Shown here one piece after another: positions 48,842 to 58,802 of a stretch of DNA of 64,000 nucleotides (position 1 is the stretch's first letter; each line of letters begins with the position of its first letter). The stretch is from Luteimonas chenhongjianii (GTDB lineage: Bacteria; Pseudomonadota; Gammaproteobacteria; Xanthomonadales; Xanthomonadaceae): contig NZ_CP023406.1 in the NCBI RefSeq assembly GCF_002327105.1, positions 2,976,001-3,040,000 of the forward strand, written 5' to 3'. Both the position numbers and the translations under genes were made by a program. Below the pieces are notes generated by a model. That model saw nothing but the letters and a program-made list of their open reading frames with translations, was not told where the DNA came from and did not search any database.

Positions 48842-50446
48842 ATGCCCCCGCGCCCCGCCCCCGTCTACGACTACATCATCGTCGGCGCCGGTTCCGCCGG
48901 CTGCGTACTGGCGCACCGGCTCAGCGCCGATCCCGACGTGCGTGTGCTGCTGCTCGAAGCCGGCCCCAACGATGCGCATCCCTTCATCCACATGCCGGCA
49001 GGGCTCGCGAGGCTGGTCAACCGCAAGGACGTGAACTGGAGCTACGACACCGCGCCCGAGCCTGCGCTCCAGGGTCGCAGCCTGTGGTGGCCGCGCGGCA
49101 AGGTGCTTGGCGGCTCGAGTTCGATCAACGCCATGTGCTACACCCGCGGCGCCCCTGCCGACTACGATGCGTGGGCCGCGCAGGGCGCCAGCGGGTGGTC
49201 GTGGGACGAGGTGCTGCCCTGGTTCCGGCGCAGCGAAGGCAATACACGCGGCGCCGATGCCTGGCACGGTGCGGACGGTCCGCTCGGCGTGACCGATCTG
49301 CGCCACGTCAATCCGTTGTCCCGGATGTTCGTCGAAGCCGGGGGCCAGGCCGGGCTCCCCATCAACGACGATTTCAACGGACCGTCGCAGCTGGGCGTGG
49401 GGCTCTACCAGGTGACCCAGCGCAACGGCGCGCGCTGTTCCGCAGCCGTCGCCTATCTCGACCGCGAGACGCGCGCCCGGCCGAACCTGACGATCCAGAC
49501 CGGCGCGCTCGCCAGCCGGGTGACGTTCGAAAACGGACGCGCCAATGGGGTGGTCTATTCGACCGCGCGCGGCGCGTTCCATCAGCCGGCCACGCGCGAG
49601 GTGCTGCTGTGCGGCGGCGCGATCAACTCGCCGCAACTGCTGATGCTCTCGGGAATCGGCCCGGCAATGGACCTGCGCCGGCAGGGACTGGCTGTCGTCC
49701 ACGACGCGCCGCAGGTGGGCGGCAATCTGCAGGATCATCTCGACATCTGCACGCTGGTCCAGTCCACCCAACGCATCAGCTATGACCGGATCAGTGAAGC
49801 GGCGGTCATCTGGGAATACTTCGCCCGCGGTCATCGCGGCCCCGGGACCAGCAACCTCGCCGAAGCCGGCGGCTTCTACCGCTCGCCGCTCGCCCCGGAC
49901 GCGCGCGCCGACATCCAGTTCCACTTCGTGCCCGCACTGCTGGACGACCATGGCCGCAAGCGGCTGCCGGGCGACGGCTACACCCTGCACGCCTGCAGCC
50001 TGCGACCACGCAGTCGCGGCCGGATCTCGATCGTCAGCAACCGCATCGCCGACAGACCACGCATCGAAGCGAACTATCTAGGCGACCCGGAAGACTTCGA
50101 CCTGCGAATGATGGTCGAGTGCGCGCGTATCTCGCGCACGATCCTGTCCCAGTCGCCATTCGACGGAGTCCGTGGCACGCCCCTGTTCCCGCCGCGCGCC
50201 GACCTGTCCGATGCCGAACTCGCCCAATTCGTGCGGGCCAGAGCGGAGTCGGTGTACCACCCGGCCGGTACCTGCCGCATGGGCAGCGACGATGACGCCG
50301 TCGTCGATCCACAGCTGCGTGTGCGGGGCGTCGAGGGCCTGCGCGTCATCGACGCCTCGGTCATGCCGACCCTGCCCGGGGGCAACACGAATGCACCGGT
50401 GATCATGATCGCCGAGCGCGCGGCCAGCCTGATCGCAGCGGGCTAG
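48842..50446 (+). CDS. GMC-family FAD oxidoreductase (choline dehydrogenase-like)
   Basis: A 534-residue flavoprotein. The FAD dinucleotide fold DYIIVGAGSAGCVLAHRLSAD is at residues 10-30; GMC signature 1 is RGKVLGGSSSINAMCYTRG, signature 2 is GGAINSPQLLMLSGIGP, and the catalytic His region is SVYHPAGTCRMGSDDDAVVDPQLRVRGVEGLRV. The length fits BetA-like alcohol dehydrogenases. There is no choline/betaine transporter or BetB nearby, so the substrate could be another alcohol. It ends 4 nt into the convergent EamA gene. Confidence 0.9.
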   Translation: MPPRPAPVYDYIIVGAGSAGCVLAHRLSADPDVRVLLLEAGPNDAHPFIHMPAGLARLVNRKDVNWSYDTAPEPALQGRSLWWPRGKVLGGSSSINAMCYTRGAPADYDAWAAQGASGWSWDEVLPWFRRSEGNTRGADAWHGADGPLGVTDLRHVNPLSRMFVEAGGQAGLPINDDFNGPSQLGVGLYQVTQRNGARCSAAVAYLDRETRARPNLTIQTGALASRVTFENGRANGVVYSTARGAFHQPATREVLLCGGAINSPQLLMLSGIGPAMDLRRQGLAVVHDAPQVGGNLQDHLDICTLVQSTQRISYDRISEAAVIWEYFARGHRGPGTSNLAEAGGFYRSPLAPDARADIQFHFVPALLDDHGRKRLPGDGYTLHACSLRPRSRGRISIVSNRIADRPRIEANYLGDPEDFDLRMMVECARISRTILSQSPFDGVRGTPLFPPRADLSDAELAQFVRARAESVYHPAGTCRMGSDDDAVVDPQLRVRGVEGLRVIDASVMPTLPGGNTNAPVIMIAERAASLIAAG

Positions 50447-51333
50447 CGCGCGGTGGTGGCCGCCGGCCGGGCCACCAGCCAGACCCCGACAGCGGCGAGC
50501 GCGAACCCCGCAAGCTTGAGCGCGGTCAGGTGCTCGCCGAGCAACCAGGTGCCCAACAGCGCGGTCACCGGCGGCATCAGGAAGAACAACGCAGCAACGC
50601 GCGTCGCCGCGCCACGCCGGATCAGCACGAACAGCAGGGCGAAGCCGCCGATCGAGTTGACCGCCACCGTCCACAGCATCGGCAGGTAGAAATCCGACGC
50701 ATGGGCGAACCGGAACCCCTCGACCCACAGCGCGCCCGGCAGCAGCACCAGCGCGGCCGCAATGTTCTGCATGGCGAGCCCGGTGCGCAGGTCGACCGTT
50801 GATGCGTGGCGCTTCTGGTAGACGGTGCCCAGACTGATGCCGGCCAGACCGGCGAGCAGCGCGAGCCACGCCGCCCACGACACCTCACCGCCGATCCGGT
50901 CCGCCACCACCAGCGCGACGCCTGCGATGCCGAGCACCAGACCGCACCACTGGACCGCGCGCAGACGCTCCTGACCCGTCGCCACCGCGAGCACGGCGAC
51001 CGCAAGTGGCATCGTGCCGATGACCAGCGCGGCGACGCCTGCACCCGCGCCCCGCTCCATCGCCATGTACACGCCACCGAACTGCAGGGCGAGCATCAGC
51101 ACGCCCGCCACCGCGCTGTGCATGAGCGCGCGCGGGCGCCCCCAGGGCGCACGCGTGGCCAGCGCGAACACCGCGAACGAAAACCCTGCCAGGCCGAAGC
51201 GCCAGACGAGTGCGGTCAACGGGGCGGCATGCGCCACCATCAGCTTGCCGGCGATGTAGCCGGTGCACCACAGCAGTACGAATGCGGTGCCGAGCGTGGC
51301 ACTGGAGGAAAGAAGGGAACGCGGATCGGTCAT
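50443..51333 (-). CDS. EamA-family (DMT) metabolite exporter
   Basis: A 296-residue protein of ten hydrophobic helices, two EamA repeats: LGTAFVLLWCTGYIAGKL...LTALVWRFGLAGFSFAVFAL in the first half and AAWLALLAGLAGISLGTVYQKR, NSIGGFALLFVLIRRGAATRVAALFFLMPPVTALLGTWLLGEHL in the second. Exports small metabolites by proton antiport; the substrate is unknown. The start of the gene is 24 nt from the end of the protease gene. Confidence 0.9.
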   Translation of the reverse strand: MTDPRSLLSSSATLGTAFVLLWCTGYIAGKLMVAHAAPLTALVWRFGLAGFSFAVFALATRAPWGRPRALMHSAVAGVLMLALQFGGVYMAMERGAGAGVAALVIGTMPLAVAVLAVATGQERLRAVQWCGLVLGIAGVALVVADRIGGEVSWAAWLALLAGLAGISLGTVYQKRHASTVDLRTGLAMQNIAAALVLLPGALWVEGFRFAHASDFYLPMLWTVAVNSIGGFALLFVLIRRGAATRVAALFFLMPPVTALLGTWLLGEHLTALKLAGFALAAVGVWLVARPAATTAR

Positions 51334-51357
51334 GGACGGCCGCAGCAGGCGTGTCCG

Positions 51358-53304
51358 CTATCGTCGGCCTGCGAGCGCGCCCCTGTCACTGCGACCTTGG
51401 CCCAAGCCGCCACCACGCGGCGACTGCTCCAGCGTCGGCGGCAGCGGGCAGTGCAGCACCCCGCAGATCGTGCGCAGCAACTCGGATTCGGCCACGCTGA
51501 CCTGCCCGTCATGGCTGATCGCGGCAGTGATCGCCTCGACCATGACCTGCTTGGCGAGGGGGTCGAGTGCATCGAGCGGTTCCCAGACCGCGTCGAGCGC
51601 CTGCACCCCGGCGGCGGGCGGCGCGTAGGGCACGTGATCGCGGGGCAGCACGCGCTGCATGCCGGCAAGATAGGCGCGCTGCGCTTGGGCGGCATCGTCG
51701 GGATTGCCCGCCTGCGCGACCACCGCAAGCAGGGTCGCGAATTCCGACTTCACATTGCCGGGCTTGCGCCGGCCGAACTGGATATGACGGCCGGGATCGA
51801 GCGCCTCGCGCAGTTGCACTTCCAGCAGCCGGCCCAGGCAGTATTCGAACAGCGAGACGCGATTGTCGGCATGGATGACGGCGTGGACGGTATCGAGGAA
51901 CGTCCCGAGCTCGGGACGCGGGCGCCGACGCAACACCGGAAAGGCCATCGCCGCGAGCGGCAGGCGCAGCATCGGGTGCAGCGTCAGCAGATAGGTCTCG
52001 CGCAGATGCGCCGCCTCGGTCGCCACCGAGACGCCAAGCCGGGCGACGATCTCGCTGTGCTGGCGCTCGCGCACATCGCTGCGCGCGTCGAGCAGCAACG
52101 CCAGCACCAGCGGCATGGCCGCTTCACGATGGGTGGCGACGTCGTGCAGGGCATCACTGATCGCCGAAACCAGCGCGTGCGCCCGTTCGTAATCTTCGTC
52201 GCGCGGCTGCGCCACCTGCGCCGCGACCATTGGCGGCGTGATCGAGAGCGCGCGATCCACACCCGGCAGAGCCTCGCCCGGTGCCACGAGGCCCAGCGCC
52301 ACATCCTCCTGCAGACCGTCCGGTGGCAGGGACCGCCACTTCATCTGCAGGCGCGAGAGCTGTTCGGCGCGGAAGCCGGGGTCCAGCGCCTGGATCCGCT
52401 TGATCAGTGGCGGGTGCGTCGCGAACAGGCCACTGAGCCCGGCGCCCTCGCCGAACAGCATATGGCTGACTTCCTCGGCATCCTCGCGGTGGGCGAGTCG
52501 GGAGCCCGCATCGAGTCCGCCGATCTTCTTCAGAGCTCCGGCAATCCCGGCGGTCTGGCGCGTGAACTGCACGGCCGAGGCGTCGGCCAGCATTTCCCGA
52601 GACCGGCTCACCCCGGCCTTGATCATGCGACCGAAGAACATGCCCAGACTGCCGACCGCCATGGCCGCGAGTGCCGCGCCGATCACGGCGAGCGTCGCGC
52701 TGTTCCGGAAGCCGCGGCCATGCAGCAGGATCTTGCGACCGATGATGCCGATCATCAGGATGCCGAACAGGACGCCCATCAGCCGGATGTTGAGCCGCAT
52801 GTCGCCGTTGAGCACATGGCTGAACTCGTGTGCGACGACCCCCTGCAGCTCGTCGCGATTGAGCCGCTCGAGTGCGCCGCGGGTCACCGCGACGACCGCA
52901 TCGGACGCCGAATAGCCGGCCGCGAAGGCATTGATGCCGGCCTCCTGTTCGAGCACGTAGATCTTCGGCACCGGCACGCCGGATGCGATCGACATCTCCT
53001 CGACCACGTTGCGCAGCCGGCGCAGATGCGGATCGCGAGTGTCTTCGGGCACCGGCACGCCGCCAAGCTGCAACGCGACCGGCTCGCCCCCGCTGCGCAG
53101 CGACGCGATGCGGAACAGCGACCCCAGGCCGATCACCGCGACCGTGCCCAGCGCCGCCGCGAGCAGCGCGCCGGGGCGCGGGCCAACCATCACCAGCACC
53201 AGCAGGTCGACCATCACCACGATGCCCAGTACCGCGAGCGCGAACAGCACGACCAGGCGCGTGCTGTTGCGTCGCGCCCGGGCCTGTTCTTCGAAGAAAT
53301 TCAT
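51358..53304 (-). CDS. M48-family membrane metalloprotease (HtpX-like)
   Basis: A 648-residue inner-membrane zinc protease. Two N-terminal helices (LVVLFALAVLGIVVMVDLLVLVMV; GALLAAALGTVAVIGLGSLF) precede the M48 domain with VVAHEFSHVLNGD (HExxH zinc site), EQEAGINAFAAGY and SREMLADASAVQFTRQTAGI (third-ligand Glu). A large C-terminal domain of about 350 residues, not found in HtpX, follows without a clear fold. It is transcribed after lemA with a 40-nt gap; LemA and M48 proteases are regularly paired. Confidence 0.9.
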   Translation of the reverse strand: MNFFEEQARARRNSTRLVVLFALAVLGIVVMVDLLVLVMVGPRPGALLAAALGTVAVIGLGSLFRIASLRSGGEPVALQLGGVPVPEDTRDPHLRRLRNVVEEMSIASGVPVPKIYVLEQEAGINAFAAGYSASDAVVAVTRGALERLNRDELQGVVAHEFSHVLNGDMRLNIRLMGVLFGILMIGIIGRKILLHGRGFRNSATLAVIGAALAAMAVGSLGMFFGRMIKAGVSRSREMLADASAVQFTRQTAGIAGALKKIGGLDAGSRLAHREDAEEVSHMLFGEGAGLSGLFATHPPLIKRIQALDPGFRAEQLSRLQMKWRSLPPDGLQEDVALGLVAPGEALPGVDRALSITPPMVAAQVAQPRDEDYERAHALVSAISDALHDVATHREAAMPLVLALLLDARSDVRERQHSEIVARLGVSVATEAAHLRETYLLTLHPMLRLPLAAMAFPVLRRRPRPELGTFLDTVHAVIHADNRVSLFEYCLGRLLEVQLREALDPGRHIQFGRRKPGNVKSEFATLLAVVAQAGNPDDAAQAQRAYLAGMQRVLPRDHVPYAPPAAGVQALDAVWEPLDALDPLAKQVMVEAITAAISHDGQVSVAESELLRTICGVLHCPLPPTLEQSPRGGGLGQGRSDRGALAGRR

Positions 53305-53344
53305 CAGGCTGCGACCCCGCGCGTCCCCCCGGCGCGCCCGCGGG

Positions 53345-53950
53345 TCAGAACGTCACCCTCGGCGCTTCGCGCACTTCGGCGCGGTCGGCCGGAATGTCGA
53401 GCAGCGCGGCCTGCTTGAAGTTGAACATGCCCGCGAGCACGCTCGAGGGGAACACTTCGCGCCGGTTGTTGTAGGCCATTACCGAGTCGTTGTAGGCCTG
53501 GCGCGCGAAGGCGACCCTGTTCTCGGTGCTGGTCAACTCCTCGGTGAGCTGCATCATGTTCTGGCTGGCCTTGAGGTCCGGATACGCCTCCGACACCGCG
53601 AGCAGACGACCCAGTGCCCCGTTGAGCGCGCCCTCCGACTGCGCGAGTTGTGCCATCGCGGCAGGATCGCCGGGATCGGCTTTCGCGGCCGACAGGCCCG
53701 CCTGCGCCAGGTTGCGCGCCCGGGTCACCGCTTCGAGCGTTTCCCGCTCGTGGCTCAAGTAGCCCTTGACCGTCTCGACCAGGTTCGGAATCAGGTCAAA
53801 GCGACGCTGCAGCTGCACATCGATCTGCGCGAACGCATTCTTGTATGCATTGCGGGCAGTCACCAACCCGTTGTAGATACCCACGCCCCAGAGCGCGAGG
53901 CCGGCGGCCACGGCGACAAGCAAACCGAGCACGATCAAAGCACTAGCCAT
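53345..53950 (-). CDS. lemA: LemA-family protein
   Basis: About 201 residues: one N-terminal membrane helix (ALIVLGLLVAVAAGLALWGVGIYNGLVTARN) and a coiled LemA domain with NAFAQIDVQLQRRFDLIPNLVETVKGYLSHERETLEAVT and ELTSTENRVAFARQAYNDSVMAYNNRREVFPSS. Function in gammaproteobacteria is unclear, but it co-occurs with M48 proteases. The ATG at 53950 has AGGGGAAG upstream; the frame also opens at a TTG one codon earlier. Confidence 0.92.
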   Translation of the reverse strand: MASALIVLGLLVAVAAGLALWGVGIYNGLVTARNAYKNAFAQIDVQLQRRFDLIPNLVETVKGYLSHERETLEAVTRARNLAQAGLSAAKADPGDPAAMAQLAQSEGALNGALGRLLAVSEAYPDLKASQNMMQLTEELTSTENRVAFARQAYNDSVMAYNNRREVFPSSVLAGMFNFKQAALLDIPADRAEVREAPRVTF

Positions 53951-54032
53951 CAAACTTCCCCTTGTTCATGCAATCGAGATTGCAGGCGCTATCATCCCCA
54001 CAGCACCAGAGCATACGCAGGGGGCAGGTCCG

Positions 54033-55457
54033 ATGAAAAGCCGACATCCTTCACGCCGGCCGTTGGCGCGCCTGGGGCTGATCGGGCTGTTGCTGCCCGC
54101 TGCGCTGGGCTCGGCCGCGCAGGCACCGACCTCCTCCGACATCATCGAAAGCGACGGCGAAGACGCCGTCACCGCAATCGTGCCGCTCGACGAGCAGCCC
54201 GGCAGGCCGGCGATCGTCAGCCGCGAGGATGCGGTCAAGCCGCGGCCGGTGGTACCCGGCCAGACCAGGCCCCTGGCGCCAAGCTTCGACGTCACCCTGC
54301 TCGAAGCCATGGCCCAGGACCTCGTCGCCAACCAGCGCGTGCCCGGCATGGCGATGGCGATCGTGCACAAGGGCCAGGTGCTCAGCGCGCGCGGCTACGG
54401 CATCACCGACGTCAAGGCGGCCGAACCGGTCGATGCGCACACCGTCTTCCGCCTCGCGTCGCTGTCGAAATCCTTCGCCGGCACCGTCACCGGCATGCTG
54501 GTCTCCGAAGGCGCCCTGCGCTGGGACAGCCACGTCGTCGATTATCTGCCCTCGCTGCGGTTCTCCGATCCGATGGCGGCGCAGCAGCTCACCGTTGCCG
54601 ATGTGCTGAGCCACCGGGTCGGCCTGGGCCGCAACACCTACGATCGCGACATCGAACGCAACGCCGACTATCACGATCTGGTGCAGCGCCTGGCGTCGGC
54701 GCCGATGAGCTGCCAGCCCGGCAACTGCTATGCCTACCAGAACGTCGCCTTCAGCCTGGTTGGTGACGTCGTGTTCGCCACCTCGGGGCAGTTCTTCAGC
54801 GAGGCGGTTTCGCGCCGTATCTTCAAGCCTCTCGGCATGAACGATGCGAGCTACGGGCTCGAAGGCATCCAGGCGAGCACGCGCTGGGCCAAGCCGCACG
54901 TCCGCGCCGGTGGCGGCTGGACGTCGCTGATGCCCAAGCCCACCTACTATCGCCTGGCGCCCGCGGCCGGGGTCAATGCCAGCATCAGCGACATGGCGCA
55001 GTGGCTGGTCGCGCAGACCGGTCATCGGCCCGATGTGCTCCCGGCGCCACTGCTGGCGACCCTGCAGGCGCCCATCGTCGGCACCCCGCCGGAGATGCGC
55101 AATTCCTCGTGGCGCCGCGACCGTCTCGACGCCGCGGGCTATGGCTTGGGCTGGCGTGTCTACGACTACGCCGGCGAGCGGGTGGTCTTCCATGGCGGCG
55201 CAGTCCAGGGTTATCGCGGCCTCATGGCACTGATCCCGGGCCGCGACTTCGGCATGGTCGTGCTGTGGAACAGCGAAAGCAGCCTGCCCTCGGGCATGCT
55301 GCCGACGATCCTCGACCGCGCCATCGGCTTGCCGCCGCAGCGCTGGGTGGACGTGGACCCGAATCTCGAAACCCTGCATGCGCAGCGCACGCGGTCACCT
55401 GCCGCATCGCCAACGGGCGGCAGCACCACCCACCGCGCGGACGCGACGCCGGAGTAA
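54033..55457 (+). CDS. class C beta-lactamase-fold serine hydrolase
   Basis: A 474-residue exported protein. The signal peptide (LARLGLIGLLLPAALGSAAQ) is followed by a linker and an AmpC/PBP4-like domain: RLASLSKSFAGTVTG has the nucleophile SxxK, YAYQNVAFSLVGDV the YxN motif, and VVFHGGAVQGYRGLMALIPG the HGG motif near the C-terminus. Members include esterases, D-peptidases and true beta-lactamases; no AmpR neighbour is present, so a peptidase or esterase role is as likely as resistance. A short polar tail follows. Confidence 0.9.
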   Translation: MKSRHPSRRPLARLGLIGLLLPAALGSAAQAPTSSDIIESDGEDAVTAIVPLDEQPGRPAIVSREDAVKPRPVVPGQTRPLAPSFDVTLLEAMAQDLVANQRVPGMAMAIVHKGQVLSARGYGITDVKAAEPVDAHTVFRLASLSKSFAGTVTGMLVSEGALRWDSHVVDYLPSLRFSDPMAAQQLTVADVLSHRVGLGRNTYDRDIERNADYHDLVQRLASAPMSCQPGNCYAYQNVAFSLVGDVVFATSGQFFSEAVSRRIFKPLGMNDASYGLEGIQASTRWAKPHVRAGGGWTSLMPKPTYYRLAPAAGVNASISDMAQWLVAQTGHRPDVLPAPLLATLQAPIVGTPPEMRNSSWRRDRLDAAGYGLGWRVYDYAGERVVFHGGAVQGYRGLMALIPGRDFGMVVLWNSESSLPSGMLPTILDRAIGLPPQRWVDVDPNLETLHAQRTRSPAASPTGGSTTHRADATPE

Positions 55458-55692
55458 GCGGGAAATCGTCGCCGCGGCGCGCGGCCACGTGCGCACCCGC
55501 GACGGTCGCCCGCAAAGAGAACGAGGACGTGGTGCCGTGCGGGCGCGGCCGCCCTGGCCGGTGCTCCACCGCGCCCCGCGAGCGTCGGCGCGCACCACCA
55601 CCGATCACCCAGCATCCGCGCATTCCTGACGGGTGATCGTCCCGCGTGCGCGCGGCCAGGCGGCATGGACTCGCGCCCTGCAAGATGGACAT

Positions 55693-55732
55693 AAAAAAAC
55701 TCCTCCTCCGCCTGGGCACGCGGAGGAAGAGC
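55693..55732 (-). terminator. intrinsic terminator of the histone-like gene
   Basis: Read on the minus strand, TCCTCCGC pairs with GCGGAGGA (55704-55711 and 55720-55727) and is followed by a run of seven U (A at 55693-55699 on plus). Confidence 0.85.
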
Positions 55733-55755
55733 TTTCGAATACGAACTCTGTGACG

Positions 55756-56304
55756 TCAGATCAGCGGCGTCGGGATCGTCGGGATCACCACAGGTGCCGA
55801 GGACTTGCGGGCGCGCTTGGTCGGCGTACGCTTCTGCGCGGCCTTCTTTGCCGGCGACTTCTTGGCGACGGCCTTCTTGGTGACGGCCTTCTTCGTAGCC
55901 GTCTTCTTGGTGGCGGCCTTCTTGGTGGCCGACTTCGCGGTCTTCTTGGTGGCGGCCTTCTTGCTGGCGGTCGACCGGGTCGCCTTCTTGGCCGTGGCCT
56001 TCTTGGCGGTCTTCTTGGTCGCCTTCTTGGCCGTGGCCTTCTTCGCGGTCTTCTTCACGGCCTTCTTGGCGACGGCCTTCTTTGCGGTCTTCTTGGCCGT
56101 GGCCTTCTTCGCGGTCTTCTTCACGGCCTTCTTGGCGACGGCCTTCTTCGCGGTCTTCTTGGCCGGCGACTTCTTGGCGACCTTGGCGACCTTCTTCACT
56201 GCCTTCTTCGCGCGACTCACTGCCTTCTTGGCGGTGGATTTGGTAGCGGTTTTCTTGGCTGCCTTCTTGGCAGGCGCTTTCTTTGCAGCTTTCTTCGTGG
56301 CCAT
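55756..56304 (-). CDS. histone H1-like lysine/alanine-rich DNA-binding protein
   Basis: A 182-residue protein made almost wholly of KKA/KKT motifs ([18 protein letters not shown] onward), with few other residues until the tail [19 protein letters not shown]. This is the composition of AlgP/HctB-type bacterial histone H1-like proteins, which bind DNA without sequence preference and compact the nucleoid. A 66-bp tandem duplication is visible in the gene. The ribosome site GAGGAGAG lies just upstream. A strong terminator follows the stop. Confidence 0.88.
   Translation of the reverse strand: MATKKAAKKAPAKKAAKKTATKSTAKKAVSRAKKAVKKVAKVAKKSPAKKTAKKAVAKKAVKKTAKKATAKKTAKKAVAKKAVKKTAKKATAKKATKKTAKKATAKKATRSTASKKAATKKTAKSATKKAATKKTATKKAVTKKAVAKKSPAKKAAQKRTPTKRARKSSAPVVIPTIPTPLI
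56035..56166. repeat. 66-bp tandem duplication inside the histone-like gene
   Basis: 56035-56100 and 56101-56166 are 64/66 identical and encode the same 22-residue KA/KT module twice, keeping frame. Further partial units lie to the left of the pair. Confidence 0.85.
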
Positions 56305-56631
56305 GGAATGGCTCTCCTCGTCAGTGGACTTGCAGGTACAACGGCCCAGTTCTCAAACGGCGCGCGGGAGTCGGACCCGCGCACAACCGCCGACGCGCAC
56401 CGCGCATCGACCGGATTCGAAGGGAGGGTCGTCGACTGCACGACGTCGCCCTGGTGAAACGGTACCTCTGCGCCGGGTCGACGGCGCGGAGACGGAATGG
56501 AGGGTGGACGTGTTTCGCAGCGAAGACGATGCCCGCGTCCACCTTGTGATCGTGCTGGCGGAGTTTCGAGTTGTGCTGCGTGCTGGTGTCGTTCGACTCA
56601 CTCGTTTGGCGGCAGACGTCTGTTGCGGCGA

Positions 56632-56660
56632 AACCTAATCACGGTTTTTTCCACTGTCAA
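56632..56660 (-). promoter_or_regulatory. candidate promoter of the histone-like gene
   Basis: On the minus strand, TTGACA (56660-56655) is followed 17 nt later by TAGGTT (56637-56632). The TTGACA is a perfect -35; the -10 is weak. The implied leader is about 320 nt. Confidence 0.45.
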
Positions 56661-57061
56661 CAGGTGTTGATATTTTTCCGGCAAGGTCGAGCGCGCGCAT
56701 GTCGCCTCACACCCGGGCATCGCGACAAGGTCATCGCATCGCGCAGGACCTCGCGGTGCACGCACTACGCGAAGCCGCTTTTGCGAAACACCACAAAACA
56801 AGGCATCAACTTCGCAAGGCCTGAAAATTTCAGACCCGAGCCCGACACAGGCAACGCCGATTCCAGTGCGGTGAAAAAACCATCACCGAACCTACCGCTA
56901 CGTAAATCGTGCGATGACGAATGCCAAGGCTTTGCGCGGCTGCAGGATCGGTTTGCGCGAAAAATGCGCAGCCCTCGAACGACGTCGGGAGGTCGCGAAC
57001 CGTCGACCGCATGTGCGATCAACGACGCCGCTTCGCATCGACCCGCAGCGAGCGATCGCCC
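56661..57061. other. gene-free stretch between histone-like gene and gcvH
   Basis: About 400 nt, locally A/T-richer than the neighbourhood (TGATATTTTTCC, CACCACAAAACAAGG, CCTGAAAATTTCAG). No conserved ORF is seen. A small RNA cannot be ruled out but nothing positive supports one. Confidence 0.4.
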
Positions 57062-57098
57062 AAAAGAAACCGGCGCGTTCCTTGCGGAACGCGCCGGT
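57062..57098 (-). terminator. intrinsic terminator of gcvTH
   Basis: ACCGGCGCGTTCC and GGAACGCGCCGGT form a 13-bp stem around TTGC (57069-57098); on the minus strand it is followed by a T-rich tail (TTTCTTTT). Confidence 0.85.
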
Positions 57099-57124
57099 CG
57101 GGAGACGCCACGTCTTGCGACGTC

Positions 57125-57520
57125 TCAGTCTTCCTCGCCCTCGAGCAATTCACTGTACTCGTCAGGCGGCAACAGCTCGTTGAGCTGCTCCGGCTCGCTG
57201 AGTTCGATGACGAACAGCCAGCCTTCGCCGAAGGCGTCCTCGTTGATCGTTTCCGGCTTGTCGGCCAGCGCTTCATTGACGGCGGTGATCGTGCCCGACA
57301 CCGGCGCATAGACGTCGGACGCAGCCTTCACCGACTCGACCACCGCGACGCCGTTTCCGGCTTCGACCGTCTCGCCGACCGCGGGCAGCTCCACATAGAC
57401 CAGATCGCCGAGCAGGCCCTGGGCGTGATCGGAAATGCCGACGGTGACCTTGCCGTCACCTTCGATACGGACCCATTCGTGGGACTTCAGGAACTTCAGG
57501 TCGCCTGGGATTTCACTCAT
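57125..57520 (-). CDS. gcvH: glycine cleavage system H protein
   Basis: Lipoyl carrier of the glycine cleavage complex, 131 residues. The lipoyl lysine is in [18 protein letters not shown], and the preceding [18 protein letters not shown] plus the C-terminal [19 protein letters not shown] match the family. It lies 69 nt after gcvT on the same strand, and GGAG is 7 nt upstream of the ATG. Confidence 0.96.
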   Translation of the reverse strand: MSEIPGDLKFLKSHEWVRIEGDGKVTVGISDHAQGLLGDLVYVELPAVGETVEAGNGVAVVESVKAASDVYAPVSGTITAVNEALADKPETINEDAFGEGWLFVIELSEPEQLNELLPPDEYSELLEGEED

Positions 57521-57589
57521 GGTCGGCTCCGGGAACGCGTGCTGTCGGGAAGAGGAGGCTAGTGTAGCGACGATCGCGCGCGGCGCGCA

Positions 57590-58687
57590 TCAGACGCCGT
57601 CGGCGGGCTGACCGTTGCGTACGAAAGGAAACTTCACCACGCGCACCGGTACCTGGCGGCCGCGGATGTCGACGGTCACAGCGCCGGGCTCGCCTGCGGG
57701 TACGCGTGCGAATGCGATCGCCTTGCCGATCGTCGGCGAGAACGTGCCCGAGAGGATCTCGCCGGGACCATTGGCGGTCGCCACAGCCTGGCCATGGCGC
57801 AGTACGCCCTTGTCGTCCATCACCAGGCCGATCATCTGACGCGGCGCTCCGCCGGCCTGCGTCTCAAGCAGCGCGCGCCCGTTGAATGCGCGACCTTCGT
57901 CGAGTGCGACCGTCCAGCCGAGCGCCGCCTCGTAGGGCGAGACGGTCTCGTCCATGTCCTGACCATAGAGGGCCAGGCCTGCTTCGAGACGGAGCGTGTC
58001 GCGCGCACCGAGGCCCGCCGGGGCGACGCCCGCTGCATGGAGCGCCGTCCACAGCGCAGTCGCATTTGCTTCGTCGACCACGATCTCGAAACCGTCCTCG
58101 CCGGTGTAACCGGTACGGGCCACGAACAGATCGCCGAACGCCGTCCCGCTGAGCGCCGCGGCAGCAAACCGGCCGAGCTTGGCGACCTTTGCCGCATCGG
58201 CTTCGCCGAGCAGGCCGGCGACGATCTCCCGCGCCTTCGGTCCCTGCACCGCGATCATCGCCAGCTCGGGGCGCTCGGTGACGACGACATCGAACCCATC
58301 GGCCTGCGACGCGATCCACGCCAGGTCCTTTTCGCGGGTCGCCGCGTTGACGACCAGGCGGAACCAGTCGTCGGCCATGAAGTAGATGATCAGGTCGTCG
58401 ACGATTCCGCCCTCGATGGTCAGCATGCAGGTGTAGAGCGCCTTGCCGGGGACCTTGAGCTTGTCGACGGAGTTGGCGACGAGCTTGCGCAGGAAATCGC
58501 GGGTGCCGGGGCCACGCAGATCCACGACGGTCATGTGGCTGACGTCGAACATGCCCGCGTCGCGTCGCACGTGGTGGTGCTCCTCGATCTGCGAGCCGTA
58601 ATTGAGCGGCATGTCCCAACCGCCGAAATCGACCATGCGCGCGCCGAGCGCGCGGTGGGCATCGTTGAGGATCGTCTTGCGCGTCAT
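57590..58687 (-). CDS. gcvT: glycine cleavage system T protein (aminomethyltransferase)
   Basis: Transfers the methylene carbon of glycine to tetrahydrofolate. 365 residues. Visible blocks: [74 protein letters not shown] (folate pocket), [23 protein letters not shown] and [15 protein letters not shown]. It forms an operon with gcvH. gcvP is not in this window. A search of the leader for a tandem glycine riboswitch found none. Confidence 0.96.
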   Translation of the reverse strand: MTRKTILNDAHRALGARMVDFGGWDMPLNYGSQIEEHHHVRRDAGMFDVSHMTVVDLRGPGTRDFLRKLVANSVDKLKVPGKALYTCMLTIEGGIVDDLIIYFMADDWFRLVVNAATREKDLAWIASQADGFDVVVTERPELAMIAVQGPKAREIVAGLLGEADAAKVAKLGRFAAAALSGTAFGDLFVARTGYTGEDGFEIVVDEANATALWTALHAAGVAPAGLGARDTLRLEAGLALYGQDMDETVSPYEAALGWTVALDEGRAFNGRALLETQAGGAPRQMIGLVMDDKGVLRHGQAVATANGPGEILSGTFSPTIGKAIAFARVPAGEPGAVTVDIRGRQVPVRVVKFPFVRNGQPADGV

Positions 58688-58802
58688 CTGCCGGCTCACT
58701 TGCGGAAAGCCGGGATTATCGCAGGTCGCCGGCCGCCAGCAGGCCCGAGCCGCTCCTGCAGCCGGGGCCAGGCATGCGCGCCTGGCCCCCGCCGGATGAC
58801 CG

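Noticed and set aside
55805-56638. Hydrophobic Phe/Ala-rich frame opposite the histone-like gene
   Set aside because: It is the complement of the AAG-rich lysine codons; the apparent membrane protein is an artefact.
58688-58802. Glycine riboswitch upstream of gcvT
   Set aside because: No tandem aptamer or the conserved GGAGAG/GCCGAAGG-type blocks could be found; only a GC hairpin after the nfeD gene.
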